From positions 40,101,342 to 40,165,341 of the forward strand of contig CM063506.1 of the NCBI GenBank assembly GCA_032207245.1: DNA of 64,000 nt, given 5' to 3'. Positions 1 through 10,440 of this stretch are shown piece after piece. The notes under the pieces were generated by a model. That model saw only the letters and a program-made list of their open reading frames with translations, was not told the DNA's origin and did not search any database. This DNA comes from Pardosa pseudoannulata. Taxonomy: Eukaryota; Arthropoda; Arachnida; Araneae; Lycosidae. Both the position numbers and the translations under genes were made by a program. Positions within the stretch are counted from its first letter, which is position 1. The number at the start of each line of letters is the position of its first letter.

Positions 1-3
1 AAG
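1..3 (+). CDS. Cuticle gene 1, end of mini exon 1 (Lys2 codon)
   Basis: The window opens with AAG directly followed by a strong donor, GTAAGT. Genes 2 and 3 both have exon 1 ending ATGAAG before a GTAA donor, so this is inferred to be Lys2 with the ATG cut off by the window edge. Splicing to 3665 gives a proper signal peptide. Confidence 0.8.
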
Positions 4-282
4 GTAAGTCAAGATTTTATTTCATCGGCTACCTTAAAACTATGATAGCAATCTCTGGTAGATAATCTATTTTACTTATGCTTCTTTGTTAAAAGAGAAA
101 TGCTGACGTTAACTTAACTGAAATAAGTCTTTGTGTATCTAGACCTTGGACATTTTTTCAAAACAAGTAGATGGATTTCATTCCTACTTAAATCTGTGTA
201 TTCCCTGTGATAGAATAATTGACCAGAATGTAGAAACTAATAACCCACGGGCCTAAAGACTCTATCAGACCCTCCACGAAGT

Positions 283-351
<69 letters not shown>

Positions 352-390
352 TATATATATACATATATATATATATAGATATATATATAC

Positions 391-473
<83 letters not shown>

Positions 474-1226
474 TTTAACTTTAATATGTCCTGAAAAACC
501 TCCTCTGTACCATTCTAATTCATTGAAAAAGTTTTCCCAACCTCTAAATGTCTTAATCAAACTAGCGTCCTCGACTTAAAATTCTTACGATACATTTTCC
601 AAAGCTTTCTACCCTATAGATGTAAATTTTTTTGTCTATTCAAGACGTTTTCCAGCATTGCCGGCAAATGGCTCCGCGTTTTTTCCTAATCTTAAAGCTT
701 AATTCACTGAATAAGTTTCTTCTACCTTGGGAAAGTTCTTTCTGTCTTCGCTCTTAGATCTAACTCTGTTCGAGCAGAGTGATTTTTTTTATCTTTCTCT
801 TATTTCGTATTAAATATTTATACACATATATGTATATTATATATATTACATATATAACATATCAAAATTATTTAACTATTATTATAATAATTATTTAATA
901 TTTCCTTAAAAACCTACTTTATCCCATTTTAATTCCTTAAAATCTTTCTCCCAACCTCTAAATATCTTAATCAAAGGAGTATCTTCGACTTAAAATTCTT
1001 ACGATACAATTCCCAAAGCTTTCTATCCTATATATGTAAATTTGCTATCTATTCAACACGTTTTCCAGCTGTAGCCGGCAAGTGGCTCCGGGTTTTTTCC
1101 TGATATTAACACTTAATTCGCTGAGTAATTTTTTTCTACCTAGGGAAAATTCTTTTCCTCTTCGCTCTTGGGTGCACCTCTGTTCAAGCAGAGTGATTTT
1201 TTTTATCTTTCTCTTATTTCGTATTA

Positions 1227-1269
<43 letters not shown>

Positions 1270-4200
1270 ATATTTCAAACTTATTTAACTTTAATATTTC
1301 CTGAAAAACCTTTTCTTTACCATTCTAATTCCTAAAAATATTTTTCCCAGCCTCTAAATGTCTTAATCAAAGGAGTGTCTTCGACTTAAAATTCTTTCGT
1401 TACAATTCCCAAAGCTCTCTATCCTATATATGTAAATTTTCTGTCTATTCAACACGTTTTCCAGCTGTAGCCGGTAAATAGCTCCGGGTTTTTTCCTGAG
1501 CGTAACACTTAATTCACTGAGTAAGTTTCTTCTACCTAGGGAAAATTCTGTCCCTCTTCGCTCTTGGGTGCACCTCTGTTCAATCAGAGTGATTTTTTAT
1601 CTTTCTCTTATTTGTCGTAGACTGGTAAAGATGTCAGTTTTAGCAGCTCTAAAATAAAGTTTTAATTAGACTTGTGCCGGTCTCTTTCAATAGCCCGAAT
1701 GCATCGTTATTACTGCTAGCGGATTAATCTTCTCAGAATCAGCCAGTAGCCCGGGGAAGTATAAATAATAGGGGCTATAACATCCAGTAGTTACATAATT
1801 ATTGTGATTAGAGGTAATAAATATATTACGTATATATAATATTTATATAATAATTACCAAAAACAGAAATGTAGTTCTAATATTTTTTTCACTCTGGTTT
1901 AGTTATAAACGTAATAGTAAATATATTTCAAATGGAAATCATAGATTTATGTAAGGACTTCTTTTCCCCTCTAACTGAAAAAATCCTATCTAGGTAAATT
2001 AGAGCTCGTATTTGAGAGAATATTCATTTTAAGCTCCACTCACTAAGTTTCTCTGTCAGCTTGTAATATTGCTTATTTCAAATACCAAGATGAATGACAA
2101 ACAGCAATAATTTGAATAGTGATAAAATTATTGCTTGTCTGGATTATTAAGGATGTTCGTAAAATATTTCAAACCCCAAATTATGAGTTAAAAAATCGTC
2201 AAGTTAATTTAAACTCGTGTGCTTTTAAAGATGAACAGACCTGAAAATATTTTTCACTGTTGTTTATACATTTGTCAGCATCTGAAGTAGATTAAGTATG
2301 TTATGATCAATGGCATCATCTTAAGTATTTATTAATTTAATCTTCTATACATCGAGATAAGACCCCTCTAACCCGATATTCCCTTCTAACTGAAAGAATA
2401 CTATCTAGGTAAATTATAGCTCGTATTTGAGAGAATATTCATTTTAAGCTCCACTTTACTGACTTTCTCTGTCAGCTTGTAATATTGTTTATTTCAAATA
2501 CCAAGATGACTGACAAACAGCAATAATTTGAATAGTGATAAAATTATTGCTTGTCTGGATTATTAAGGATGTTCGTAAAATATTTTAATCGCAAATTATT
2601 AGCTAAAAAACGTCATGTTAATTTAAACTCGTGTGTTTTTAAAGATGAACGGACCTGGAAATATTTTTCACTGTTGTTTATACATTTGACAGCATCTGAA
2701 GTAGATTAAATATGTTATGATCAATGGCATCATCTTACGTATTTATTAATTTAATCTTTCATACATCGAGATAAGAGTTTTCAAACTCTTTTTAATAGGA
2801 AAGCCTGCTTAAAAATCTAAGTAATTAAACACAAAAATATAATCGAAAGTTAGAAAATTCAAAGGGAGCTTATATTAAGAGCTTTATAAAGTCAGTTTTT
2901 CAATCAAAACTTATGAATCCTTAACCAAGTAATTAAAGTTTGGTCAACTTTGCTCCATCAAAAATTTTCACAATGAATTTTAAATAAAATCATGTTTCTA
3001 TATTCAGTTTTTCCGTAAATATTTTAATACAATTTTTTCTGACAGATAGACAAAAGTTTAACTAAGTACTATGTTCCTAAAATATTTGGGTTCTTATTCT
3101 CAAATGTTGTTCATTATATGTGTGTTGAGTATAATCTCTAAAAACGTAAATTCCATTATAATTGTTTAGTTTGGTTCAGTTTTGTGAGGTATATATTGTA
3201 ACTTTACATAAGATGTCTTACGACGATAACATGTAGATGCAGCATGTGTACTACATCACTGCAAACCATGTAGATACATGGTTTCCAGTGATAAACAAAC
3301 CTCAAATATCCAACAAAGACTGCCATGAGTTTTTATAATTAATAACGTGTATTGTTATTATAAACAATGAATTATATAAAATAAATCAATGTTGCATTTG
3401 GTGAGACGTTTTACATACAGTTAGTTAAGCTAATTTAATGTTAGTTTGTGTAGTATTTTGCTATATGTGGTTTCTGAAATTTTTTTATTTTATTTTTATG
3501 TGATAAAGTTAGTATTGTATAAAATGTGTCTATATTGTTATACATATTAAAAATTAAAGGGAAGCACGAAGACATTTAGGGAGACGTAGTAGCCTTAAGG
3601 CTGAAATAGTTGATGTAAATTATATATTTCGCTCATTTTTAGTATTAATAATTATTTCTTACAGGTTCTTATTCTTTGCACTCTCATCGCTGCCTCTCAG
3701 GCTGCCGTCCTGGTTCACCATGGACTTATTGGTACAGGAGCTAGTGCTCAGTACAGAAGCCAAGACGTAAGCAAAATTTACAATTCACTCTAAAGTAGAA
3801 TTTTTTATACTGTATACTCATAGTAATTATGTGTCTGAATTATATATATCCCTAAGAATGATAGAATCTACCTTTGTAAATAAATAAATTGTAAATACTA
3901 TCAAATACAGAATTATATTTTAACAGTACCAGAAATTGAGCTTTCCACCCAACTAAATACTACTAATAATGATTAATTTCTAACAGTGATCTTTCCAGGT
4001 AGATATATGGGTGCAAAGAGGATAGTGCTTGATATAGTTTTTAATATACTAACTAGCTAATAAATTTTATTTTTAATTCTCATTATTACCGTAAAAATTG
4101 TAAATACTATCAAATACAGAATTATTTTTTAACAGTACCAGAAATTACGCTTTCCACCCAACTAAATTCTACTAATAATGATTGATTTCTAACAGTGATC

Positions 4201-6526
4201 TTTCCAGGTAGATATATGGGTGCAAAGAGGATAGTGTTTGATATAGTTTTTAATATACTAACTAGCTAATAAATTTTATTTTTTACTCTCATTATTACCA
4301 TAAAAATTGTAAGTACTATCAAATACAGAATTATTTTTTAATAGTACCAGAAATTAAGCTTTCCTCCCAACTAAATACTACTAATAACGATTAATTCCTA
4401 AAATTGATCTTCCCAGGTAGATATATGGGTGCAAAGAGGACAGTGTTTGATATAGTTTTAATAGCCTAACAGGCTAATGCACTGTATTTATAATTTCAGT
4501 TATTACCCTAAAATGTTGCAGATACTATCAAACACAAAATTATTTTATAACAGTCCTGGGATTAAACTTTCTATTCAAATAAATGTTACTAATAACGAAT
4601 GATTTCTAAAAGTAATCTTCCTCAGTAAAATGCCATAAAAGTGTTTTCAAAAGACCCCACGACACAGTTATTACATAATTTCAGTTATTACCGTAAAAAG
4701 CTGCAAATATATCAAACACAAAATTATTCTATTTATTATAACAGTATCTGAAATTAAACTTTCCATCTAACTAAATATTACTAATAACGAATAATTTCTA
4801 AAAGTAATCTTCCTCAGTAAAATCCCATAAAAGTTTTCTCAAAAAGCCGCATGACATAGTAATTATGTATACCCAGACCGATACCTGGATGCAAAGCGGC
4901 TAGTGTTTTATATAGTTTTTAATATTCTAACAAGCAAATGCATTGCATTTATAATTTCAATTATTACCATAAAATAGCTGCAGATACTATCAAACACAAA
5001 ATTATTTTATAACAGTACATGAAATTAAATTTTCCATCCAAATAAATATTTCTAATACCGAATAATTTCTTAAAGTAACCTTCCTCAGTAAAATAAATTA
5101 TACTGTAAAAGTATTTTCAAAAGACCACTCAACGCCAGTAGTTATTTATATCTGGGTGTGAAGCGGCTAATGTTTTAAACAGTTTTTAATATCCTAACAA
5201 GCTAATACATTGTATTTGTTTCATTAATTCCATTATTACCGTAGAAAAATTCCAGATACTATCAAACACAGAACTATTTTATAGCAGTACCTGAAATTAA
5301 GCTTTCAATCCAACCAAATGTTGCTAATAAAAAAGTAATTTCTAAAAGTAATCTATTTCAATAAAATAAATTATCCCGTCAAAATGCTTTCAAACCACAC
5401 AACACCAGTAGTTATCTATACCCAGACTGTTATTTGAATGTAAAGCGGCTAGTGATTAACATAGCTTTCAATATCCTAGCAAGTTAATGCATTTCATTTA
5501 TTCAATTAGTTTCTATTATTATCACAATAAGTTGCATATACTATCAAACACAAAATGTTTTTATAATACTAGCTGAAATTAAGCTTTCCTTCCAACCAAA
5601 TGTTCCAAATAAAGAATAATTTCTAAAAGATTCATTTATAAGTATTTTCCTTTAAGAAAAATTCCAGATACTATCAAACACAACTATTTTATAGCAGTAC
5701 CTGAAATTAAGCTTTCCCTCCAGCCAAATGTTGCTAATAAAGAATAATTTCTAAAAGTAATCTATCTCACTAAAATAAATTATCCCGTAAAAATGCTTTC
5801 AAACAAGACACCAGTAGTTATCTATGCCCAGACTGATATTTGAGTGTAAAGTTGCTAGTTATTAATATAGCTTTCAATATCCTAACAAGCTAATGCATTG
5901 CATTTATTCCATTAATTTCAATTATTACCGCAATAAGTTGCATATACTATCAAACACTAAATTTTTTTACAACATTTCCTGAAATCAAGCTTTCCCTCCA
6001 ACCAAATATTACCAATAACAAATAATTTCTAAAATATTCATTTATAAATATTTTTCTTTAAGAAATGTCACTCAATTTAGAAAAAGCAACATAAAATTTA
6101 TATTTCTAATTTTTACTCTTTCAGGGTGCAGGCAACTATGCTTTTGGATATAACGAGGGACATGGAACCGGAGCCACCTTCAGGAAAGAATCTGGATCCC
6201 ACGGAGTAGTTGCTGGTTCCTATGGATTGAGTGATGCTGACGGTCGCCAGAGAGTTGTCAACTACGTCGCCGATGCCGCTGGCTTCAGAGCTGACATCAA
6301 GACCAACGAACCAGGTGTCGAGCCAAAGGACCCAGCCAACACCGCCATCAACAAGGCCGCCGCTGTCGTTGCCCCAGCCGTCCACTACGCCGCCCCAGCT
6401 GTCCACTACGCTGCTCCAGTTGCTGCCCCAGCTGCCGTCCATTACGCTGCCGGACACCCAGTCGGTGCTTACGCTTACAACACCGTTGTCGGACATCACG
6501 GTCTTGGACATCATTACTACTGGTAA
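1..6526 (+). CDS. Cuticle gene 1: RR-domain chitin-binding cuticular protein (5' partial)
   Basis: Structural cuticle protein, predicted to be secreted and to bind chitin. CDS is join(1..3, 3665..3766, 6125..6526), with the ATG just outside the window; 169 residues if exon 1 codes Met-Lys as in the two paralogues here. Residues 1-15 ([15 protein letters not shown]) form a signal peptide, with a likely cut before Ala16. Residues about 39-103 are the Rebers-Riddiford chitin-binding domain (Pfam chitin_bind_4 type), with [23 protein letters not shown] and the terminal NEPG motif. Residues about 110-169 are Ala/His/Tyr/Pro-rich with [10 protein letters not shown] repeats and end HHYYW. Introns are phase 0 with GT/AG ends. 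The exons are much less AT-rich than their surroundings and favour C-ending codons. The family closely resembles spider adult-specific rigid cuticular proteins; the exact paralogue name cannot be fixed from sequence alone. Confidence 0.93.
287..469. repeat. (TA)n microsatellite in intron 1 of cuticle gene 1
   Basis: Nearly pure TA dinucleotides with a few GATA/CATA interruptions, immediately before the first R1 repeat copy. Confidence 0.97.
470..1815 (+). repeat. R1 interspersed repeat: three head-to-tail copies separated by TA tracts
   Basis: Copies begin near 470, 866 and 1267. Each carries the same blocks: CCTGAAAAACCT, CTAAATGTCTTAATCAA, a CGACTTAAAATTCTT segment, AACACGTTTTCCAGC, CTCCGGGTTTTTTCC and a final GCAGAGTGATTTTTT followed by TCTCTTATTT. 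Only the third copy continues into a longer 3' portion (1615-1815, containing GTTATTACTGCTAGC). A fourth, full-length copy is at 12870-13395. No coding capacity, LTR ends or clear pol III boxes were found, so the class is unknown. Confidence 0.85.
1229..1266. repeat. (TA)n microsatellite between R1 copies
   Basis: Short pure AT run separating the second and third R1 copies. Confidence 0.95.
1963..2775. repeat. 415-bp direct tandem duplication in intron 1 of cuticle gene 1
   Basis: Two adjacent copies with a constant 415-base offset: CTAACTGAAA at 1971 and 2386, ATCGAGATAAGA at 2351 and 2766. The copies are highly similar, so the duplication is fairly recent. The rest of intron 1 (2776-3664) is AT-rich with nothing recognisable. 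Confidence 0.92.
3665..3766 (+). CDS. Cuticle gene 1, exon 2 (signal peptide and linker)
   Basis: 34 codons between a TTTCTTACAG-type acceptor and a GTAAGC donor. It reads [20 protein letters not shown] and then ends YRSQD. Length and phase match exon 2 of genes 2 and 3 (28 and 35 codons). Confidence 0.93.
3850..6050. repeat. Tandem array filling intron 2 of cuticle gene 1
   Basis: About ten diverged units of roughly 200-280 bases, marked by repeated TACTATCAAA (3897, 4105, 4314, 4523 and onwards), CAGTACCTGAAATTAA and TAATTTCTAAAA. Nearly all of the 2.4-kb intron consists of this array. Confidence 0.9.
6125..6526 (+). CDS. Cuticle gene 1, exon 3 (RR domain and His/Ala tail)
   Basis: 133 codons plus TAA after a TTTCAG acceptor. 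Starts [16 protein letters not shown], carries the full RR consensus and ends GHHYYW. The other-frame and antisense ORFs over this exon (for example 6113-6514 minus) are shadows of its regular codon pattern. Confidence 0.96.
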   Translation, partial: GAGNYAFGYNEGHGTGATFRKESGSHGVVAGSYGLSDADGRQRVVNYVADAAGFRADIKTNEPGVEPKDPANTAINKAAAVVAPAVHYAAPAVHYAAPVAAPAAVHYAAGHPVGAYAYNTVVGHHGLGHHYYW

Positions 6527-6646
6527 ATTAGGCTTAAAATGAATAAGAACATTTGTATCAACTTTGGATTACGAAAATCAGACCACGCGGGTTTTAAGTA
6601 TGTGTTTTCTAATTGAAGGAATTTCTGTTGAATGAAAGTTTGGTGA

Positions 6647-6652
6647 AATAAA
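6647..6652 (+). terminator. Poly(A) signal of cuticle gene 1
   Basis: AATAAA about 120 bases after the stop codon, followed by a T/G-rich stretch suitable as a downstream element. A 3' UTR of about 140 bases is inferred. Confidence 0.75.
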
Positions 6653-6940
6653 TGTTTTCTGACTTATTTATGTTTTGTTGATTTTCGTTTATATTTACTG
6701 CTGCATAACTCCTTAAAGCGTGGATTTTTTTAAAAGAAACACTGACAAAAAATGATTGACTTTTTTTTATTACAGAAAATCAATATATAGTAATAAGGCA
6801 AGTAATTGTTTTACAATTTGAGCTGTGAGAAGTTACTATGAAGCGGGGAGTAGAGTAAACGTTATTAAAAAACTGTAAAGGATTTGTTTATTTTAAATTT
6901 TGCAACATTAAAATTCATTTGCTTAGTACAATCAAAACAC

Positions 6941-7078
6941 TTAGCGCCTATCTCACCAGTTTAATGGCTAACCGAGGTAAATCTATGTTCAAACGGAGAA
7001 TTGCGTCTTGCATAGGTTGGTGCCATTGATTAATCGCGGTTAGCCGTTAAACGACTTTGGTGAGACCAACCCTAAGTT
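6941..7078. repeat. Long imperfect hairpin (small fold-back element)
   Basis: CTCACCAGTTTAATGGCTAA near 6952 is the reverse complement of a segment ending at 7064, apart from a 5-base insertion (GACTT) and one mismatch; the loop is about 60 bases. CTTAG at the outer left pairs with CTAAG at the right. A miniature inverted-repeat element is most likely. Confidence 0.6.
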
Positions 7079-7815
7079 TATTTTCATTTATGGTTACTTT
7101 TATGATATTTCTGGCAATAAAAATGGATATATTATCTTTTCCACAGAAAACAACTATTTTATATCAAAGAACTCCTTACTTATCGGTAATCATGAAAATA
7201 CACCACGTGGTTTCCCTAACAAAAGTGCTGTATCGTGATTGCCATGATTGTAAATAAGTTTCATTATATTATAGTCTATCTATATTTACTAGAACGGATC
7301 TCAGACAGGAATTATAAATAAAATAACGTGAGATACTAAATAGCCCGTCTGAGACACGGGCTTGGCTAATTTGACAATAATTTTCACACGTGTCAGACAC
7401 GAACAAATGCATTAAAGAGTTAATGAATAAGACTATAAAAATAAGACCTAAAAATTAAATACGAATTAATAAATATTCGAATTAATAAATACGAAAAAAT
7501 TAAATAAGAATTTAATATTTATTGGAGTTACATAAACTTTAACTTAGATGTCATCTTTGTCTAAGCATTGGGATAAAAAGACATTATTTGAATCTGCTAT
7601 GATTTAATTAAACACTGAAATATTCCTGGCAATTAAATTATCTTCGAATCTACAGAATACTCAAGATCAAACATTTAAACTTAAAAATACTTTCTTACAC
7701 TACACAAAATATTATTCCATTTTAAAATGTCTGTTTCTTTTATCTATAATGTTTTTATTTATATAAAAAAGTAGCATTTGGTTTTTAAATTCAATAGTAT
7801 TACATCTTGAATTAT
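7079..7815. other. AT-rich intergenic DNA
   Basis: Nothing recognisable. A 66-codon ORF (7057-7257) begins inside the hairpin and has no domain. Some short direct repeats (AATTAATAAATA) occur near 7460-7500. Confidence 0.5.
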
Positions 7816-7819
7816 TAAA

Positions 7820-8160
7820 ACAACTTGTTTTAAAAGTAATTTAAGTACTTTCTTATAAAATTATTTAAATTTTGAAAGCGTTCACTTTTAATTACATAGT
7901 AAAATCTCAAAAAAATAGTTACAATCAGAACAGTTGTTATTGTTGTCTTGTCCAGTAAAATAGTGCAATGAAATCAAATTCAACCAAAAGTGTCCAAGAC
8001 AGGTATAGCCACATCTATAACTACCGAGGAATAGAGGACTTGATGGATCCTCAAGATCCATGGATCGATCAAGATGGATTCTGATGAGTTTCGTCAATAT
8101 GGCAGGGCAATCAAAGATATGGTCGAGGGAAAGTTCAGTGTCGAAGCTGAACTAGGAAGA
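7820..8160. repeat. First copy of a 340-bp duplication preceding the 43-residue repeat ORF
   Basis: 7821-8100 reappears at 8161-8430 with a 340-base offset, including the ATGAAATCAAATTC start at 7969 and 8308. This copy has one repeat unit, broken by a small insertion near 8045 (repeated GATC-rich motifs), and ends in a different 3' sequence coding KFSVEAELGR. Confidence 0.85.
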
Positions 8161-8307
8161 CAACTTGTTTTAAAAGTAATTTAAGTACTTCCTTATAAAA
8201 TTATTTAAATTTTGAAAGCGTTCACTTTTAATTACATAGTAAAATCCCCAAAAAATAGTTACAATCAGAACAGTTGTTATTGTTGTATTGTCCAGTAAAA
8301 TAGTGCA

Positions 8308-9033
8308 ATGAAATCAAATTCAACCAAAAGTGTCCAAGACAGGTATAGCCACATCTATAACTACCGAGGAATAGAGGACTTGATGGAGGGGATCAAGATG
8401 GATTCTGATGAGCTTCGTCAATATGGCATGGCAATCAAAGATATGGTCGAGAGACATATGGTCCAAGACAGGTATAGCCACATCTATAACTACCTAGGAA
8501 TAGAGGACTTTATGGAGGAGATGAAGATAGATTCTGATGAGCTTCTTCAATATGGCATGGCAATCAAAGATATGGTCGAGAGACATATGGTCCAAGACAG
8601 GTATAGCCACATCTATAACTACCTAGGAATAGAGGACTTTATAGAGGAGATGAAGATAGATTCTGATGAGCTTCTTCAATATGGCATGGCAATCAAAGAT
8701 ATGGTCGAGAAACATATAGTCCAAGACAGCAATAGCCACATCTATAACTACCGAGGAATAGAGGACTTTATGGAGGAGATCAAGATGGATTCTGATGAGC
8801 TTCGTCAATATGGCATGGCAATCAAAGATATGGTCGAGAGACATATGGTCCAAGACAGGTATAGCTACATCTATAACTATCGAGGAATAGAGGACTTTAT
8901 AGAGGAGATCAAGATGGATTCTGATGAGCTTCTTCAATATGGCATGGCAATCAAAGATATGGTCGAGAGACATATGGTCCAAGACATATGGTCCAAGACA
9001 GGTATAGCCACATCTATAACTATCGAGGAATAG
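8308..9033 (+). CDS. Hypothetical ORF of 43-residue tandem repeats
   Basis: I do not recognise this protein. The frame opens at ATG 8308 (MKSNSTKS) and then carries units of exactly 129 bases (43 codons) starting at 8332, 8461, 8590, 8719 and 8848, each of the form VQDRYSHIYNYRGIED followed by KMDSDELRQYGMAIKDMVE. A duplicated 14-mer (CATATGGTCCAAGA, 8971-8998) then shifts the frame, and the ORF ends at 9033. One more unit continues in another frame to about 9151 and ends SVEAEISPGN. Units differ by single substitutions, mostly amino-acid changes, and none introduces a stop. No introns, signal peptide or promoter were identified. It may be an expanded exon fragment of a lost gene, or a minisatellite that happens to be open. 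Confidence 0.35.
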   Translation: MKSNSTKSVQDRYSHIYNYRGIEDLMEGIKMDSDELRQYGMAIKDMVERHMVQDRYSHIYNYLGIEDFMEEMKIDSDELLQYGMAIKDMVERHMVQDRYSHIYNYLGIEDFIEEMKIDSDELLQYGMAIKDMVEKHIVQDSNSHIYNYRGIEDFMEEIKMDSDELRQYGMAIKDMVERHMVQDRYSYIYNYRGIEDFIEEIKMDSDELLQYGMAIKDMVERHMVQDIWSKTGIATSITIEE

Positions 9034-9151
9034 AGGACTTTATAGAGGAGATCAAGATGGATTCTGATGAGCTTCTTCAATATGGCATGACAATCAAAGA
9101 TATGGTCGAGAGAGAGATCAGTGTCGAAGCTGAAATCTCTCCCGGCAATTA
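8332..9151 (+). repeat. 129-bp tandem repeat array (seven units)
   Basis: Unit starts 8332, 8461, 8590, 8719, 8848, 8977 and 8991; the sixth is only a 14-base stub. Landmark GTCCAAGACA at each start, except that unit 1 has GTCCAAGAC. Confidence 0.93.
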
Positions 9152-9642
9152 AAACGTTATAGTTGAAGTTTTACAAACACGTCATTTGAGCTAAGATTTG
9201 TCCTAGATTTGTCCTAGATTTCTACATAGTGTTTGATATTAGTTAAATATTGTGCACCTTTAAAAGAAATTTGAAACACAATTGTAGTATTTTAGCTAAT
9301 AGTTGTAGTTTGGATGTTGAACTGCAATATTCACTCATTTCTGTTGGAATGAGTTTCCTGTAGGTCTCTGTGAGGTATTACTATACTTACACTATATATT
9401 TATAAAATTTGAGTACGTATTTTCAGATACAAAAAACTAATAAATATAAACATAAGTTTAATAAATAAATCAATAAATTTTCTATCTATTTAATACAGTA
9501 ATACATACAGCACATCCATAATTGAACTTCTCTATTTTAAAGCTGTTTACAATCGAAACAGTTGTTCCGAAAACTATAAAATACTGTGTAGGACATAATA
9601 AAGGGAGGGGAATTTCTTTGAGAGAATTAAAAAAAAATAGTT
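9152..9642. other. AT-rich intergenic DNA
   Basis: No gene or repeat structure seen beyond a short duplication of GATTTGTCCTA near 9193. Confidence 0.5.
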
Positions 9643-10105
9643 AAAATTTCACCACCAGAGAGCTTTAGAGGTATTGCTTATTTAACCAACATTTACTCTA
9701 TTTAAAAAAATTATTACAACAAGACATGTTCAACATTGACTAGATGTATCAAGACTGACTAGATGTTCCAAATGTCCCCAATGCTAAAAGTCATATGAGG
9801 GGGATCAGGGTGGCCACATATTGCTTTTCCATCTTAGCTCCATCTTGGATTTTGGCTTTGGGGACATTTAAAACATCTATTCAGTCTTGATAAACGAAAA
9901 ACTATACCTGATCTTAAAGGCAGGTTTTCAGCATTTCTCCGGACAAAACTGCAACCAACTATAGAACATGCAGTGTTACGATTTCAATCGAAATCTGAAA
10001 ATGGTGGCCGGAATGTTGAAAACTTCTTGTAATAATTTTTTTTTAAACTAGAGTAAATGTTTACTGAATGTGTAATTACGAAACGCCCTCTGTTAAAGAA
10101 ATTTT
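9643..10105. mobile_element. Fold-back (MITE-like) element
   Basis: Nested inverted repeats. Outer arms: AAAATTTC and AACATTTACTCTA ... ATTATTACAA ... TTCAACATT on the left (9643-9740) match the reverse complement of 10005-10105. Inner arms: TATCAAGACTGA...AAATGTCCCCA (9747-9780) match the reverse complement of 9859-9894. No transposase. Superfamily and target-site duplication could not be assigned. Confidence 0.65.
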
Positions 10106-10254
10106 GAACTTTTCATTTCTTCAAACAACTTGCCACATTTTTATTCTACACAAGATTTCATAACTTTCTAAAGTTTTGGCTGTATGCAACTTTTAAATTT
10201 ACAAAATTTAAATTTACAAAAATGTAGGCAAAATAAATAGAGAAGTACTTAATG

Positions 10255-10440
10255 AGTGTAGTCCAACGATGGAACGATTAAGGCATTAATCTCTGGTACC
10301 TCAGTTCATGAGTTCGAATCCCAATAAAGCATGGATATTCGTAACCCATCGGAAACGGATTTAAACAGTAGGTCCCAGTCTCGTTACCCCTCATGTAGAA
10401 AAATGTAGACAGTAGTGCTCCAAACCAAAACAAATCAAAG
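10255..10440 (+). mobile_element. tRNA-derived SINE, family S1, copy 1
   Basis: Contains a pol III B box (GTTCGAATCC, 10312-10321), followed by a body with CCCAGTCTCGTTACCCCTC and a tail GTAGTGCTCCAAACCAAA. The same tail recurs at 12660-12720, 28900-28940 and 47430-47515. Confidence 0.75.

Noticed and set aside
6113..6514. 133-codon antisense ORF over cuticle gene 1 exon 3, and the similar 58281-58625 minus ORF
   Set aside because: Shadows of a less AT-rich coding exon with regular codons; the sense frame has the RR domain and correct splice sites.
6231..6542. Other-frame ORFs over cuticle exons (6231-6542 plus, 13777-13992 plus)
   Set aside because: Thr/Pro- or Arg/Gln-rich shadows without a domain or start context.
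8623..8982. Minus-strand 119-codon ORF over the 129-bp repeat, and 7888-8097 minus
   Set aside because: Antisense of the same repeat; the plus frame is longer and has a more protein-like composition.
8308..9033. Similarity of the repeat motif MDSDEFRQYG to the N-terminus of group II PLP decarboxylases (aromatic amino acid decarboxylases start M-D-x-x-E-F-R-x-x-G)
   Set aside because: Only about ten residues match and no PLP-domain sequence is present, so I do not assign it; a protein search would settle it.
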